NCBI GenBank assembly: GCA_913056495.1
Contig: CAJXMO010000007.1
Span: 124,001 to 188,000 of the forward strand
Direction of reading: 5' to 3'
Length of the DNA stretch: 64,000 bases
Origin: an uncultured Alteromonadaceae bacterium
Lineage (GTDB): Bacteria > Pseudomonadota > Gammaproteobacteria > Enterobacterales > Alteromonadaceae
A model generated the notes under the pieces. It worked only from the letters and a program-made list of their open reading frames with translations. It did no database searches and was not told the DNA's origin. Shown in pieces: positions 8,748 through 17,456 of the stretch (position 1 is the first letter of the stretch; every line of letters starts with the position of its first letter). The translations under genes were made by a program, and so were the position numbers.

Positions 8748-8871
8748 TTTTGTCACCTTTACATAAAAATCAGATTTATTTAAGGTTAGCTGGAAAACAA
8801 GCTTACGGAAATTTTTGAGGGCGATTAAATTCACTATGTCCTGAGCTATCAATCTCATTTATTGATCTGGA

Positions 8872-8885
8872 TCATAATTCGCCAG
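8872..8885. promoter_or_regulatory. FNR/Anr-type box
   Basis: TTGATCTGGATCAT matches the FNR palindrome TTGAT-N4-ATCAA at 9 of its 10 defined positions. It lies between the divergent SpoIIAA-like gene and the diguanylate cyclase gene, so it could link either to oxygen limitation. Confidence 0.55.
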
Positions 8886-9026
8886 GTTAAAATTATCAGA
8901 CATTCAATTCACTCCAGAATTAGACCGAATATTCGAAATCTGACGTTTTAACTGACCGCAGGTTAGTGTATTATGCAAAAAAACAAACGTTGCAATAATT
9001 AGACATAAAACCGGAGCAACCCGATC

Positions 9027-10037
9027 ATGAGAGTGGTTAGCCGCGACGACCTTCAAAGCGCAAAACAATTTGGTCAGCAAGCAATTAGTTTATTAGATTT
9101 TTGGTCTCTACCGATTTCACCGATTAATTATGCTGTCGCTTACGAAATTGTTAAAGGCGAAAATGCCAGACTCTTAGATACCTACCATGAATACATAGAG
9201 CAATATAAAAATATAGATGAATATTGTCTGGAACAGTGGCAAATACAATTTCTGCAAAGCGAAAACCCTGACAATAACAAAGTATTTAACGAATTGGATA
9301 AAATTGTCAGTGAAGTTCAGGAAAAACTGAGCTTCACTGATGAATCAGTCTCTGCATTTGTTGAGCAATTAGTTAATGGCGTTGAACAGATCAAAAAAAG
9401 CAACTCAGAGCAAGGCATACTGCCTGCTGTTAAATCGTTAATTTCGGCTTCAAACCTAATCAAATGGCAGCAAGGCGAGCTCAAAAAGCAACTCGAGTCA
9501 TCTCGTTTAGAAACCAGTCAACTTCAACAACAGCTTAAACAAATTGAAAAACAGGCAAAGTCAGACCCGCTCACCGGATTATTAAATCGTCGCGGGCTAG
9601 ATGAATATCTGCAAGAGATCAGACATTCCAGCGAACTCATGACAATTGTTATCGACATCGACCATTTTAAAAAAATTAATGACAGCTATGGTCATATGGT
9701 TGGAGATGTTGTCATTGCCAAAGTTGCAGAGCAAATACGACTCACAGCTGGAAAAAGTGCCCGCGTTGCCCGTTTTGGCGGTGAAGAGTTTATTGTGGTT
9801 ATAGAGCAGCAGGCTTTCAATCGATATCCGATGATCGCAGAAGATATTCGCAAAAAAGTAGCTGATTTAAGGCTAGTCAGCAAAAAAAGAAATACTAAAC
9901 TCCCGCCCGTTACAGTTTCTTTAGGTGTTGCCAGACAAAATCATACTGAAGATTTCAGCGAGGTGTTAACCCGTGCAGACAAGGCATTATACGCGGCCAA
10001 AGCAGCCGGTCGTGATCAGGTTCAATACGCGAAATAG
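9027..10037 (+). CDS. Diguanylate cyclase (GGDEF)
   Basis: A 336-residue soluble enzyme making c-di-GMP from two GTP. The N-terminal part (1-130) is an unassigned sensory region. A coiled coil lies at about 145-185 (QQGELKKQLESSRLETSQLQ). The GGDEF domain (about 188-334) starts with DPLTGLLNRRGL and has the active-site loop G251-G-E-E-F255. The RxxD inhibitory site expected just before the loop is not present (AGKSARVARF), so product feedback through it is unlikely. There are no membrane helices. An FNR-type site lies about 140 bases upstream. Confidence 0.92.
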   Translation: MRVVSRDDLQSAKQFGQQAISLLDFWSLPISPINYAVAYEIVKGENARLLDTYHEYIEQYKNIDEYCLEQWQIQFLQSENPDNNKVFNELDKIVSEVQEKLSFTDESVSAFVEQLVNGVEQIKKSNSEQGILPAVKSLISASNLIKWQQGELKKQLESSRLETSQLQQQLKQIEKQAKSDPLTGLLNRRGLDEYLQEIRHSSELMTIVIDIDHFKKINDSYGHMVGDVVIAKVAEQIRLTAGKSARVARFGGEEFIVVIEQQAFNRYPMIAEDIRKKVADLRLVSKKRNTKLPPVTVSLGVARQNHTEDFSEVLTRADKALYAAKAAGRDQVQYAK

Positions 10038-10054
10038 CATATATTCCTACTGGA

Positions 10055-10927
10055 TTAATGCTTGTGGTGGGTGATCCATAAGGCTTTATTGTTAAGTACT
10101 TGATGATCAGGCAAGTAGGGATTTCTCAATACAATAGTCGTGTTATCTATCCAGTTATCAACCGGGAACAAGTGCGCTGTGGTTGGGTTCGTTTTCAGGA
10201 TATGGTTAAAACTGCCGTCTGCAATCATGATTTTAAGCCCCTCATAAATCCTGTCATGCAGTGCTTGTTTATCATGAGAAACAAAATAATAAATTGGCAA
10301 AGGGTAATGAATAATGAGCCCCGAGTACATCATAAGCTGCGGGTAAATATGACTTCGGGCTTTAAGTTCAGGCACGATTTCATGAATGCCGCGTGGAAAA
10401 TAATCACACCGGCCTGCATTCACTTGTTTAAACAGGCTTTCGTAAACTGGATTGCGTGCCACCGACAAGCCTGCTGCCTCCATAATATCAGAATCAGGCC
10501 AATGCGCGCCCTGACAAGCCGTCATTTTTCGTAAATCTTGCAAGGTTTTAACCTGATCAAATTTAGCCTGATTATTTTTATGAATAATAGCGACCCGGTA
10601 ACCTAATAAACCTTTTAGCAGTGGAATGTGAATGGCTTTGTACTTTTGTTCTCGCTCAATCGAAGTTGCAGCCCAAAATACGTCAATAGATTTATTTTTT
10701 TCAAGCTGGGCAAAGGCTCTACCTTGCTGCAAATGAGAGGTTTCAAGCACGCTTGCCTGACCATACTGGCCCGCGCTTTTATTCAATGCAGTTTGCAGTA
10801 ATTCAACAAAATAGCCATGGCTGCCATCATTCAGTGTTTTTGGCTTTATGACTCTTACCACTTCCCCTGCATGTGCCAGAAAAGAAAACAGGCACATCAT
10901 GAGTATCCAGTTTCTAAACATCCTCAT
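10055..10927 (-). CDS. Periplasmic solute-binding-like protein (SBP_bac_3 fold)
   Basis: A 290-residue secreted protein with a signal peptide (about 1-20, cleavage at AHAGE). It resembles the two-lobed extracellular solute-binding family 3: an early VIKPKTLNDGSHGYFVELLQTAL, the central VFWAATSIEREQKYKAIHIPLLKGLLGYRVAII and a GRCDYFPRGIHEI segment. No permease or ATPase gene adjoins it. In Alteromonadales such lone proteins are often orphan sensors or unassigned. Ligand unknown. It converges with the GGDEF gene, leaving only 17 bases between stops. Confidence 0.7.
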   Translation of the reverse strand: MRMFRNWILMMCLFSFLAHAGEVVRVIKPKTLNDGSHGYFVELLQTALNKSAGQYGQASVLETSHLQQGRAFAQLEKNKSIDVFWAATSIEREQKYKAIHIPLLKGLLGYRVAIIHKNNQAKFDQVKTLQDLRKMTACQGAHWPDSDIMEAAGLSVARNPVYESLFKQVNAGRCDYFPRGIHEIVPELKARSHIYPQLMMYSGLIIHYPLPIYYFVSHDKQALHDRIYEGLKIMIADGSFNHILKTNPTTAHLFPVDNWIDNTTIVLRNPYLPDHQVLNNKALWITHHKH

Positions 10928-11339
10928 CAGTCACTCCTTTTTAACCGGTTCGCAAATATTGATGCTGAACCATATTTAAACCTAGTTTAGCTTTCACCAT
11001 ACTGCATCTTTTTTGCTCAATTAATCGGTTAGAAATATCAGTCAATATTCATATTTGCTAGAGGGATCACATATGTAGGATACGAGTATCAACCGGCAAC
11101 AATCATCAATCGTTACGTGTAACACTTCACATTGATATTCCGGCCGATAAAGAAAAATATGATCATAAAAGAAAGGTTCGAGTGAATAAGGCTTGTAACT
11201 GTATAGGCTTTTAAATTTGCTATCATAATCGATTGATTAAAATAAATATGGATAAAAATCTAATCCCTTTGATATAAAGGATTACAATCACGTCCAATAA
11301 CTGGTTTTCCAGGACTCAAACTGTTTCAAGGAGTACTAT
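10928..11339. other. Intergenic region before the YoaK-family gene
   Basis: A non-coding stretch of about 410 bases with the promoters of two divergent genes. A short open frame (roughly 11090-11215, plus strand, no start codon) was seen and could be a decayed gene, but it matches nothing I recognise. No repeat or RNA signal stood out. Confidence 0.4.
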
Positions 11340-12008
11340 TTGATATCTAAACTGCCAAAGTGGATTGAATACGGTGCCTTTATATTAGCACTGGTCGCAG
11401 GTTGCATTAACGCAATTGGTTTATTGGGCTTTGAACATCAGTCGGTATCACATGTATCCGGCACTGCCACTTTATTCGGTTCAAGTTTGCTCGACAGTTC
11501 AATTGAAAATTCACTGAACTTGGCTGGTATACTCATATGCTTTTTTCTCGGTGCGGCTATTTCAGGCTTTTTACTGCATGGCACCCGTTTAAAACTAGGC
11601 CGCCACTATGACACTGCCTTGGTTGTCGAAGCCGCTTTGATTTTTTGTGCATACTTTTTATTGTCCAATAACTATTTTTATGGTCATTACGCAGCTTCAG
11701 CAGCATGTGGAGTACAAAATGCACTGGCAACTGCATACAGCGGTGCAGTTGTCAGAACAACTCATCTGACTGGCATAGTGACAGATTTAGGCATAATGCT
11801 GGGGGCTGTATTGCGAAAAGAAGCATTTGATAAACGAAAAGCTGTTCTGTTTATATTAATCATTACCGGATTTATTCTCGGTGGCCTCGCTGGCTCATTT
11901 ATGTTTGGCTTATTCAGATTTACAGCCTTACTCGTACCCGGTTTTGTCTGTTTAGCACTCGCTCTGGTTTATCGCCAGTACGCAAAAACACCAAACATAA
12001 TAAGCTGA
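11340..12008 (+). CDS. YoaK/DUF1275-family membrane protein
   Basis: A 222-residue inner-membrane protein of the DUF1275 (YoaK) family with about six helices. The family signature VAGCINAIGLLGF...SHVSGTATLFG near the N terminus and the central ACGVQNALATAYSGAVVRTTHLTGIVTDLG are both clear. Function is unknown, though a transporter role is suspected. The start is TTG at 11340, placed about 8 bases after an AAGGAG; no ATG fits. Start choice is moderately sure and the family is sure. Confidence 0.88.
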   Translation: MISKLPKWIEYGAFILALVAGCINAIGLLGFEHQSVSHVSGTATLFGSSLLDSSIENSLNLAGILICFFLGAAISGFLLHGTRLKLGRHYDTALVVEAALIFCAYFLLSNNYFYGHYAASAACGVQNALATAYSGAVVRTTHLTGIVTDLGIMLGAVLRKEAFDKRKAVLFILIITGFILGGLAGSFMFGLFRFTALLVPGFVCLALALVYRQYAKTPNIIS

Positions 12009-12108
12009 TTATTGATAAATAATAACAATGTATTATGTTCTGAGGTTGTGTTTAATTTAATGTCTTCACCTTCATGTTTGGTTCGAGCTTAGCACAATCA
12101 ATTATACG

Positions 12109-12684
12109 CTATGTTTTATTGACTGCACTCATACCTTGCCAGTCTTCCATATCCTGATGCGGTTTTTCTGCCCGAAATCTGGCATACAATTCAATGCCCA
12201 GCATATCTTCCAAAATATCAACCTGAATACCTTTTTCTCGCAGCAGGTTCTCATTGCCGTCAGCATTTGTCACATCACCCACCACAACCCGGCCAAATCC
12301 TCTCATATACAATAAAGTAGCACACACATCGCAGGGGCTTAAGCTGGTATATAAGGTAGTTTGGCTAAAATCAATCCGGCCCGCATCTCTAATTGCGGCC
12401 GTTTCGCCATGGTTGTAAGGGTGACTTTCCTGTACCAATGTATTATGTCCTTTGCCAACAATGCGTCCGGTTTTATTATCAACTATCACAGCGCCAATAG
12501 GGCAGCCACCTTCGTGATAACTTTTTTCTGCCAGATAAACAGCAATACGCATAAAATCCTTGTCTGATAATCTTTGTGTATAACCCTCATCCATTAATAC
12601 ACCCAGACTGGTGGTCGGCATATGGGCGATTGCCTTTAATCCGGCAGGGTTAATTTGGCTGTTGTTGTTTAGTAAAAATTCCAT
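12109..12684 (-). CDS. Cytosine deaminase-like nucleoside deaminase (yeast Fcy1 type)
   Basis: A 191-residue zinc deaminase of the CDA fold. The zinc motif is H92-G-E94 with C118 and C121 (SPCDVC); E94 is the proton shuttle. Around the motif it follows the yeast cytosine deaminase pattern (EGGCPIGAVIVDNKTGRIVGKGHN, TTLYTSLSPCDVC, and a C-terminal RAEKPHQDMEDWQG). It probably deaminates cytosine or a related base for salvage. An N-terminal extension of about 40 residues precedes the domain. The start at 12684 has AAGGA 6 bases upstream. A tRNA adenosine deaminase or guanine deaminase role is less likely. Confidence 0.82.
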   Translation of the reverse strand: MEFLLNNNSQINPAGLKAIAHMPTTSLGVLMDEGYTQRLSDKDFMRIAVYLAEKSYHEGGCPIGAVIVDNKTGRIVGKGHNTLVQESHPYNHGETAAIRDAGRIDFSQTTLYTSLSPCDVCATLLYMRGFGRVVVGDVTNADGNENLLREKGIQVDILEDMLGIELYARFRAEKPHQDMEDWQGMSAVNKT

Positions 12685-12846
12685 CTTTGTCCTTCTCAGC
12701 TGTTGAATGAATATGCCGCAATCCGTAAACCTGTATTTTAAATAATTTCAGCTGCACATAATAAAAATTGTCTCTATATTCAGAAAATAAAGTCTAATTT
12801 CACTTCAACTAATCTTATACGCAGCTGAGGTTAAAATAACAATCGT

Positions 12847-13278
12847 TCAGGACAAGTCAATTGCCATTTTAAAATAGGTAAGATCACTTTTATAAAACCT
12901 TTGTCCGTATGGCGTCATCCCAAATTGAGTATAAAACCCGATTGCTGATTCTCTGGCATCACACCATAAGCGGGTGACAGAGTAAGCTTTCATTGCACTC
13001 ATGACATGATTTAGCATTTGTGAGCCTATGCCCTGTCCCTGAAAACTTTGTATTGTTGCAAACTTTCTGAAGCGGGCTTGCCTGGCATCTATGTACACAG
13101 AAATCACACTGACAAGTTTACCCTCGATAAACCCACCATAGTGAAGCGCTGTTTCATCCCCTGAGACTTTACAGTGCTCAACGGGTTTATTCGGCCAAAG
13201 TACCTTGTGGCGAATATCCATAGTGTGGTGCCAGCTTATACTTTTGATGGTCAGAGGGGCTTGATATTTGGGGTTCAA
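12847..13278 (-). CDS. GNAT-family N-acetyltransferase
   Basis: A 143-residue GNAT protein. The acetyl-CoA loop is visible in FATIQSFQGQGIGSQMLNHV (Q-x-x-G-x-G), and the C-terminal GFYTQFGMTPYGQRFYKSDLTYFKM is typical of PA4794/ElaA-like members. The start appears to be TTG at 13278, 7 bases after AAGGA. An internal ATG at residue 20 is possible. Substrate unknown. Confidence 0.85.
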   Translation of the reverse strand: MNPKYQAPLTIKSISWHHTMDIRHKVLWPNKPVEHCKVSGDETALHYGGFIEGKLVSVISVYIDARQARFRKFATIQSFQGQGIGSQMLNHVMSAMKAYSVTRLWCDARESAIGFYTQFGMTPYGQRFYKSDLTYFKMAIDLS

Positions 13279-13424
13279 GTTTTATCCTTTTATCACTTCT
13301 TTTTTGAAATCGTGGATAAATTGTAGCCTGCCATTGTATTGATAAACAAATAAAAGCTTCAAACAGAAGAACTAAAATGCTATTTACCAGTCTCACAGAC
13401 CAAATCTGAAAAATAAGGAAAGTT

Positions 13425-14462
13425 ATGCAGCAATCACACAAAAATTTCAGAAAAATTAAGTCTCTCAAGTCAGTTTTAAGTATCTTCAGTCTGGTTGCCT
13501 TATTTTTATTGCCTTCATACCAGCTAGCCGCGCAAACTAAATATAGCGCAGAACTTGAAGGCTTTGAATATCCCTATCCAGTCAAGCGATTTGAATTTAA
13601 ATCACAGCAGCAAAACTTGCAAATGGCCTACATGGATGTATCAGGGCAAACTTCCAACGGCAAAACGGTTATTTTAATGCATGGTAAAAATTTCTGTGCT
13701 GCCACCTGGCAGGAGACCATTTTGCAAATGGTTGAAGCCGGTTACCGGGTTATCGCACCTGACCAAATTGGTTTTTGTAAATCGAGTAAACCACAGGCCT
13801 ATCAATTCAGTTTTCACCAGCTCGCTTACAATACCAATAGGTTAATGAATCAGTTAGGCATAAAACAAGCTGCGGTAATGGGACACTCTATGGGAGGTAT
13901 GCTCGCGACACGATATGCCTTGATGTATCCTCAGCAAACCAGCCAGTTAATTCTGGTCAATCCAATCGGGCTTGAAGACTGGGGCAAAAAAGGCGTGCCT
14001 TACCAAACGATTGACCAAAACTACCAAGCTGAACTGAGCAAAACGGCAGCCGGTATTAAACAATATCAGCAACATACTTATTATGTCGGTAAATGGGAAG
14101 CCAGGTTTGATCGCTGGGTTAATATGCTAGCCGGCATGTACGCAGGTCAAGATAAAAAACTCGTTGCCTGGAATCAGGCGCAAACTTCAGATATGGTGTT
14201 CACACAGCCGGTTGTTGATGAATTGAGTCATATTAAAGTGCCCAGCCTGTTGCTGATAGGTGAGCTGGACAATACAGCTATTGGAAAATCAAGAGCATCG
14301 GCGCAACTCAAGACTGAACTGGGTAATTACAAGGTGCTGGGTGAGCAAGCAGCTCAGGCAATACCGAATGCCAAACTGATTGAGTTTTCAGATTTAGGCC
14401 ACTCACCCCATATCCAGTCGCCTGAACGCTTTCATAAAGCTTTATTCGCTAATTTGCGTTAA
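13425..14462 (+). CDS. Secreted alpha/beta hydrolase
   Basis: A 345-residue alpha/beta-fold hydrolase with an N-terminal signal peptide (to about LAAQ, residue 37). The catalytic triad is S155 in GHSMGG, D282 in GELDNT and H326 in LGHSPH. The oxyanion region is LMHGKNFCAATW. It is probably a periplasmic or exported esterase, or a haloalkane-dehalogenase-like hydrolase. AAGGAAA precedes the ATG. Its 3' end overlaps the convergent MAPEG gene by 14 bases. Confidence 0.9.
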   Translation: MQQSHKNFRKIKSLKSVLSIFSLVALFLLPSYQLAAQTKYSAELEGFEYPYPVKRFEFKSQQQNLQMAYMDVSGQTSNGKTVILMHGKNFCAATWQETILQMVEAGYRVIAPDQIGFCKSSKPQAYQFSFHQLAYNTNRLMNQLGIKQAAVMGHSMGGMLATRYALMYPQQTSQLILVNPIGLEDWGKKGVPYQTIDQNYQAELSKTAAGIKQYQQHTYYVGKWEARFDRWVNMLAGMYAGQDKKLVAWNQAQTSDMVFTQPVVDELSHIKVPSLLLIGELDNTAIGKSRASAQLKTELGNYKVLGEQAAQAIPNAKLIEFSDLGHSPHIQSPERFHKALFANLR

Positions 14463-14856
14463 TTTGAATAATCAACAAGTCAAACCACATTGCCAGCACC
14501 GCAAAATTTGCCAGCCAAAAAGCAATAATGCGGTGCAACAAATAATTGTAGCCTAAATGAATTAAAGCATGCGCAAGTCGAAATCCAACAAAACACCAGG
14601 CACACACTAGTGCAAAATCGCTCTCTATTTGCAGCGAGGCAAACAAACTGGCTGCAACATAAAAAAGTACCGGCATTTCAAACTGGTTATTAAAGTTGCG
14701 GCTGGTTTTTGTAACTGGTTCGGGAGTATCCCCCTGCATCAACAAAAAGTATCTGGCCTTCAGCTGTTTAGTTTTAACGCTGTTAACCCGAATATAAAAC
14801 GTATAACAGCCAATACAAAAAGTGAGCATGACCATAGCAAACATGGCGTAAATCAT
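14449..14856 (-). CDS. MAPEG-family membrane protein
   Basis: A four-helix inner-membrane protein of about 135 residues in the MAPEG family (eicosanoid/glutathione metabolism fold). The core RNFNNQFEMPVLFYV and the RLAHALIHLGYN...HR motif are diagnostic. Bacterial members have poorly known roles. Of two in-frame ATGs, the one at 14856 has AAGGA at proper spacing (about 7 bases). The one at 14862 is too close to it. That RBS lies next to a copy of a dispersed repeat at 14865-14885. Confidence 0.85.
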   Translation of the reverse strand: MIYAMFAMVMLTFCIGCYTFYIRVNSVKTKQLKARYFLLMQGDTPEPVTKTSRNFNNQFEMPVLFYVAASLFASLQIESDFALVCAWCFVGFRLAHALIHLGYNYLLHRIIAFWLANFAVLAMWFDLLIIQINAN

Positions 14857-15276
14857 TGTCATTCCTTATCCCGAGTTGAGGTTAAAGTCTAATACTGCTT
14901 TATCAACACAAAGCCTTCAACCCTTTATGTATTCAATATTTTTCTGTCTGACAATATGGACAATAAGATACTGAATATGGCCCCTGATTACTTTTTACTA
15001 CAAAGCTAGTCTGTGCTCCCGGATGACGCACTTGCTTTGTATATTGGCAGCAGACAGAGTCAAAACATTAAACCTTATATATCAGGGGTAGGCGTAATAC
15101 TGGCATACAGTCCATACCACAAAGTATTAAGCATGGCCCGATAATAAGCTGAAAATCAGATAATAATCTCACCGGTTGATAATTGAGGGGGCAGAGACGA
15201 TTTTAATAATACAAGCCTATTTTAAATTCTGTTTTACAGGCTCAACCTACGCATACGGGTACAATAAACCAATACG
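14857..15276. other. Intergenic region left of the small lipoprotein
   Basis: A non-coding stretch carrying the MAPEG promoter side, one copy of the dispersed 21-bp motif (14865-14885) and otherwise no clear structure. Confidence 0.5.
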
Positions 15277-15302
15277 AAAAACCACCTTAATAAGGTGGTT
15301 TA
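15277..15302 (-). terminator. Terminator of the small lipoprotein gene
   Basis: AAACCACCTTA pairs with TAAGGTGGTTT. On the minus strand it is followed by a short T-run (TTTTTCG). It lies about 40 bases past the lipoprotein stop. Confidence 0.8.
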
Positions 15303-15342
15303 AATAAGATATTCCTGTCACTCAACTCACAAGAATTAAAAT

Positions 15343-15600
15343 TTATTGGATATTAGTTTGAGTGGTTAAAGTTGCTTTATTTGCAACAAAGGTAATTTGA
15401 ATATTTTTAGAGTCATCACCCCACAAACACTGTTTTGTTCCGTGGATCTCACTACACTCGTCTGGATTGCCCAGAATCTCATTAACCTGATTATAATCCA
15501 TGCCCGCCTTCACTTGCTTGTAATGACCGGCCGTTAATTTGCTACAACCTGCAACAGCTACTGCTATTACAGCGAAAATAGCAAAAACCCTAATTAGCAT
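15343..15600 (-). CDS. Small SmpA/OmlA-like (DUF3862) lipoprotein
   Basis: An 85-residue lipoprotein. A lipobox AVAGC puts the lipidated cysteine at 19. The mature part begins KLTAGHYKQVKAGMDYNQVNEILGNPDECSEI, the fold of the BamE/SmpA/OmlA superfamily, where K-x-G-M is followed by V-x-x-x-L-G-x-P. It has a single such domain and two further cysteines (DECSE, KQCLW) likely to form a disulfide. It is too small and too isolated to be BamE. It is probably a periplasm-facing inner- or outer-membrane lipoprotein of unknown role. Confidence 0.8.
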   Translation of the reverse strand: MLIRVFAIFAVIAVAVAGCSKLTAGHYKQVKAGMDYNQVNEILGNPDECSEIHGTKQCLWGDDSKNIQITFVANKATLTTQTNIQ

Positions 15601-15711
15601 TGATATACCTCATTCATATTTAACCGCGGACAAGATACTACAAAGTTAACCAATTGTTAAATTAAATTTATATTAAAATTGACATAGGTTAACATTTTTA
15701 ACTAAATAATT

Positions 15712-15741
15712 GATATTTACCTGCTGTAACAGGTAAATATC
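15712..15741. terminator. 12-bp stem-loop after tpx
   Basis: GATATTTACCTG (15712-15723) pairs perfectly with CAGGTAAATATC (15730-15741) around a 6-base loop. It lies just beyond the tpx stop. The minus strand has only a weak T-rich tail, so termination efficiency is uncertain. Confidence 0.5.
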
Positions 15742-15771
15742 TTTTCCGTAAGTTAAATCAGAATGAGCGTA

Positions 15772-16266
15772 TTACAATGCGTCCAGAGCAGACTGATAAT
15801 CAGGTTCATCCGCTGTTTCGGCAACCTGCTCTGTGTAAATGACTTTGCCGGATTCATCTATAATCACAACGCTTCGTGAATAGAGGCCAGCTAACGGCCC
15901 GGTTGAAAATGTGAGTCCATAATCTTCACCAAAACTGGCTCTGAATCCAGATGCGGCCTCTACATTATCAATGCCTTCAGCACCACAAAATCTGCCTAAC
16001 GCAAAGGGTAAATCTGCAGATACACATAATACCGCGGTGTTTTCACATTCTGCCGCCTGTTGATTAAACTTGCGTACGGACGTTGCACAAGTCGGTGTAT
16101 CAATAGATGGAAAGATATTTAAAATCAATTTTTTACCTGTATAGTCAGATAAGCTGACCTCGGATAAATCTGCTTTCACCAACTTAAAATCAGGTGCTTG
16201 TGTACCGGCTTCAGGCAGCGTACCTACTGTTTGCAGTTCGTTACCTTTTAAAGTGACAGTGGCCAT
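15772..16266 (-). CDS. tpx: Thiol peroxidase Tpx
   Basis: A 164-residue atypical 2-Cys peroxiredoxin that reduces hydrogen peroxide and alkyl peroxides in the periplasm or cytoplasm with thioredoxin. The peroxidatic cysteine is C60 (TPTCATS) and the resolving cysteine C94 (GRFCGAEG), matching C61/C95 of E. coli Tpx. Length is normal. The AAGGAGAG RBS is strong. It is a single-gene unit. Confidence 0.95.
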   Translation of the reverse strand: MATVTLKGNELQTVGTLPEAGTQAPDFKLVKADLSEVSLSDYTGKKLILNIFPSIDTPTCATSVRKFNQQAAECENTAVLCVSADLPFALGRFCGAEGIDNVEAASGFRASFGEDYGLTFSTGPLAGLYSRSVVIIDESGKVIYTEQVAETADEPDYQSALDAL

Positions 16267-16466
16267 TTTTCTCTCCTTAGTTTTAATTTGTTAATCATTT
16301 AAGTTTCTTCAACTACTCAATTCTAGATTGTGACGCCGAGCAATTAGTTCAAGTGTTCACCTCAATAAATAATCACCCTTCGATAACTAAAGCACAGTTT
16401 TGTAAAAAATGAGCGACTATCAGATAAGATTTTATAAATATATTTAAATTATATGCGGGACAATAT

Positions 16467-16544
16467 GCTAGAGCCTGTTTATCTTTGTTAATGATTAAAA
16501 TCGCCTATTGCTCAAAAATAACACAAAGATAAACAGGCTCTAGC
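16467..16544. mobile_element. 78-bp MITE with perfect 22-bp terminal inverted repeats
   Basis: GCTAGAGCCTGTTTATCTTTGT (positions 16467-16488) is repeated exactly, inverted, at 16523-16544, enclosing 34 bases with no coding capacity. The outer CTA/TAG bases could represent a TA target duplication, as in IS630 or IS427-type elements. The same end sequence occurs once more at 39910-39928, so it is a dispersed mobile sequence and not a simple terminator. It also forms the distal terminator-like hairpin of the VOC gene, whose stop codon lies in its right repeat. Confidence 0.8.
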
Positions 16545-16986
16545 CGTTATCCAACTGCTCAGCCAGACCAATAAGAATGTCTTCCGGGCCTCTAATATAA
16601 CAAAGCCGATATAGGTTATTGTATTTTGCTATTTCACCGACCAAGCTAACATTGAATTGCGCTAGATTGCTAAGCGTTTCATCAATATTGTCCACGGCAA
16701 ACATAATTCGTCGAATCCCAAGCTTATTGACTGGTGTATTTTTGTTTTCAGCTTTTGCAGATAATGGTGAAATAAACTCAGCAAGCTCAATTTGGTTATG
16801 ACCATCTGGTGTTTGCATCATAGCTATTTTATTGCTTACACCTTTAAGCCCGAGGACTTTATCTACCCAATCTCCGGAAACTATGGTTTCTCCTGCAAGA
16901 TCCATCCCTAGCTTTGTGAAAAATGCTTTAACTAATTCAATATCCTGTACAACAATAAGTACATTGTCCATTCGTTTGATCGTCAT
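16540..16986 (-). CDS. VOC (glyoxalase/bleomycin-resistance fold) protein
   Basis: A 148-residue single-module VOC protein with two beta-alpha-beta-beta-beta repeats (MDNVLIVVQDIELVKAFFTKLGM and KLGIRRIMFAVDNIDETLSNL). Metal ligands fit the family (N8 or so, E-rich HNQIELAEF). It is the last gene of the ECF42-like operon. AAGGCG precedes the ATG. Its TAG stop (16540-16542) lies inside the right terminal repeat of the MITE, so insertion replaced the original end, probably changing only a few residues. Substrate unknown. Confidence 0.85.
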   Translation of the reverse strand: MTIKRMDNVLIVVQDIELVKAFFTKLGMDLAGETIVSGDWVDKVLGLKGVSNKIAMMQTPDGHNQIELAEFISPLSAKAENKNTPVNKLGIRRIMFAVDNIDETLSNLAQFNVSLVGEIAKYNNLYRLCYIRGPEDILIGLAEQLDNG

Positions 16987-17042
16987 TTTATACGCCTTAA
17001 TTGTTCACAAAAAGTCACTAGGGCCTTAAGTTAACGCCCAAA

Positions 17043-17387
17043 TTAAACCGGCAGCGGAAACAAAGGCCTTATTTCAACCGTTCCTTTTTTGGCCGGAGGC
17101 AGTCGACCGGCAATCTCTAAAGCTTCATCTAGATCGCTCACATCAATAATAAAATAGCCTCCAAGCTGCTCTGTTGTTTCGGCAAACGGGCCGTCAGTGA
17201 TGATTCGTTTACCATTACGCAACCTTACGCTGGTTGCTGTTTTAACAGAATCCAGCGGAGAGGAAGCTATCCATTTGCCTTGTTCAGCCAACTCGTTTGC
17301 AATTGCCATTGACTCTAACATACAGGCTTTGCCTTCTTCTTCTGTCCAGTTATTTTCGTCACTGTAAATAAGCAGCATATATTGCAT
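17043..17387 (-). CDS. YCII/DGPF-domain protein
   Basis: A 114-residue protein of the YCII (DGPF) family with the defining ITDGPFAETTEQLGGYFIID motif. The start MQYMLLIYSDENNWTEEE is typical. Such proteins are regular partners of ECF42 sigma factors and may be small enzymes or sensors; no reaction is proven. It follows the YCII-VOC fusion and precedes the VOC gene on the same strand. Confidence 0.9.
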   Translation of the reverse strand: MQYMLLIYSDENNWTEEEGKACMLESMAIANELAEQGKWIASSPLDSVKTATSVRLRNGKRIITDGPFAETTEQLGGYFIIDVSDLDEALEIAGRLPPAKKGTVEIRPLFPLPV

Positions 17388-17456
17388 ACTAACCTCTTCA
17401 TGTTTAAGTTATTCAATCCAAATAGCGACAATAATATTGCCGCTGTTTACCAAGTT

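Noticed and set aside
11090..11215. A 40-odd-codon open frame before the YoaK gene that reads like protein.
   Set aside because: It has no start codon or RBS and no match I recognise. It is noted as a possible relic in the intergenic entry only.
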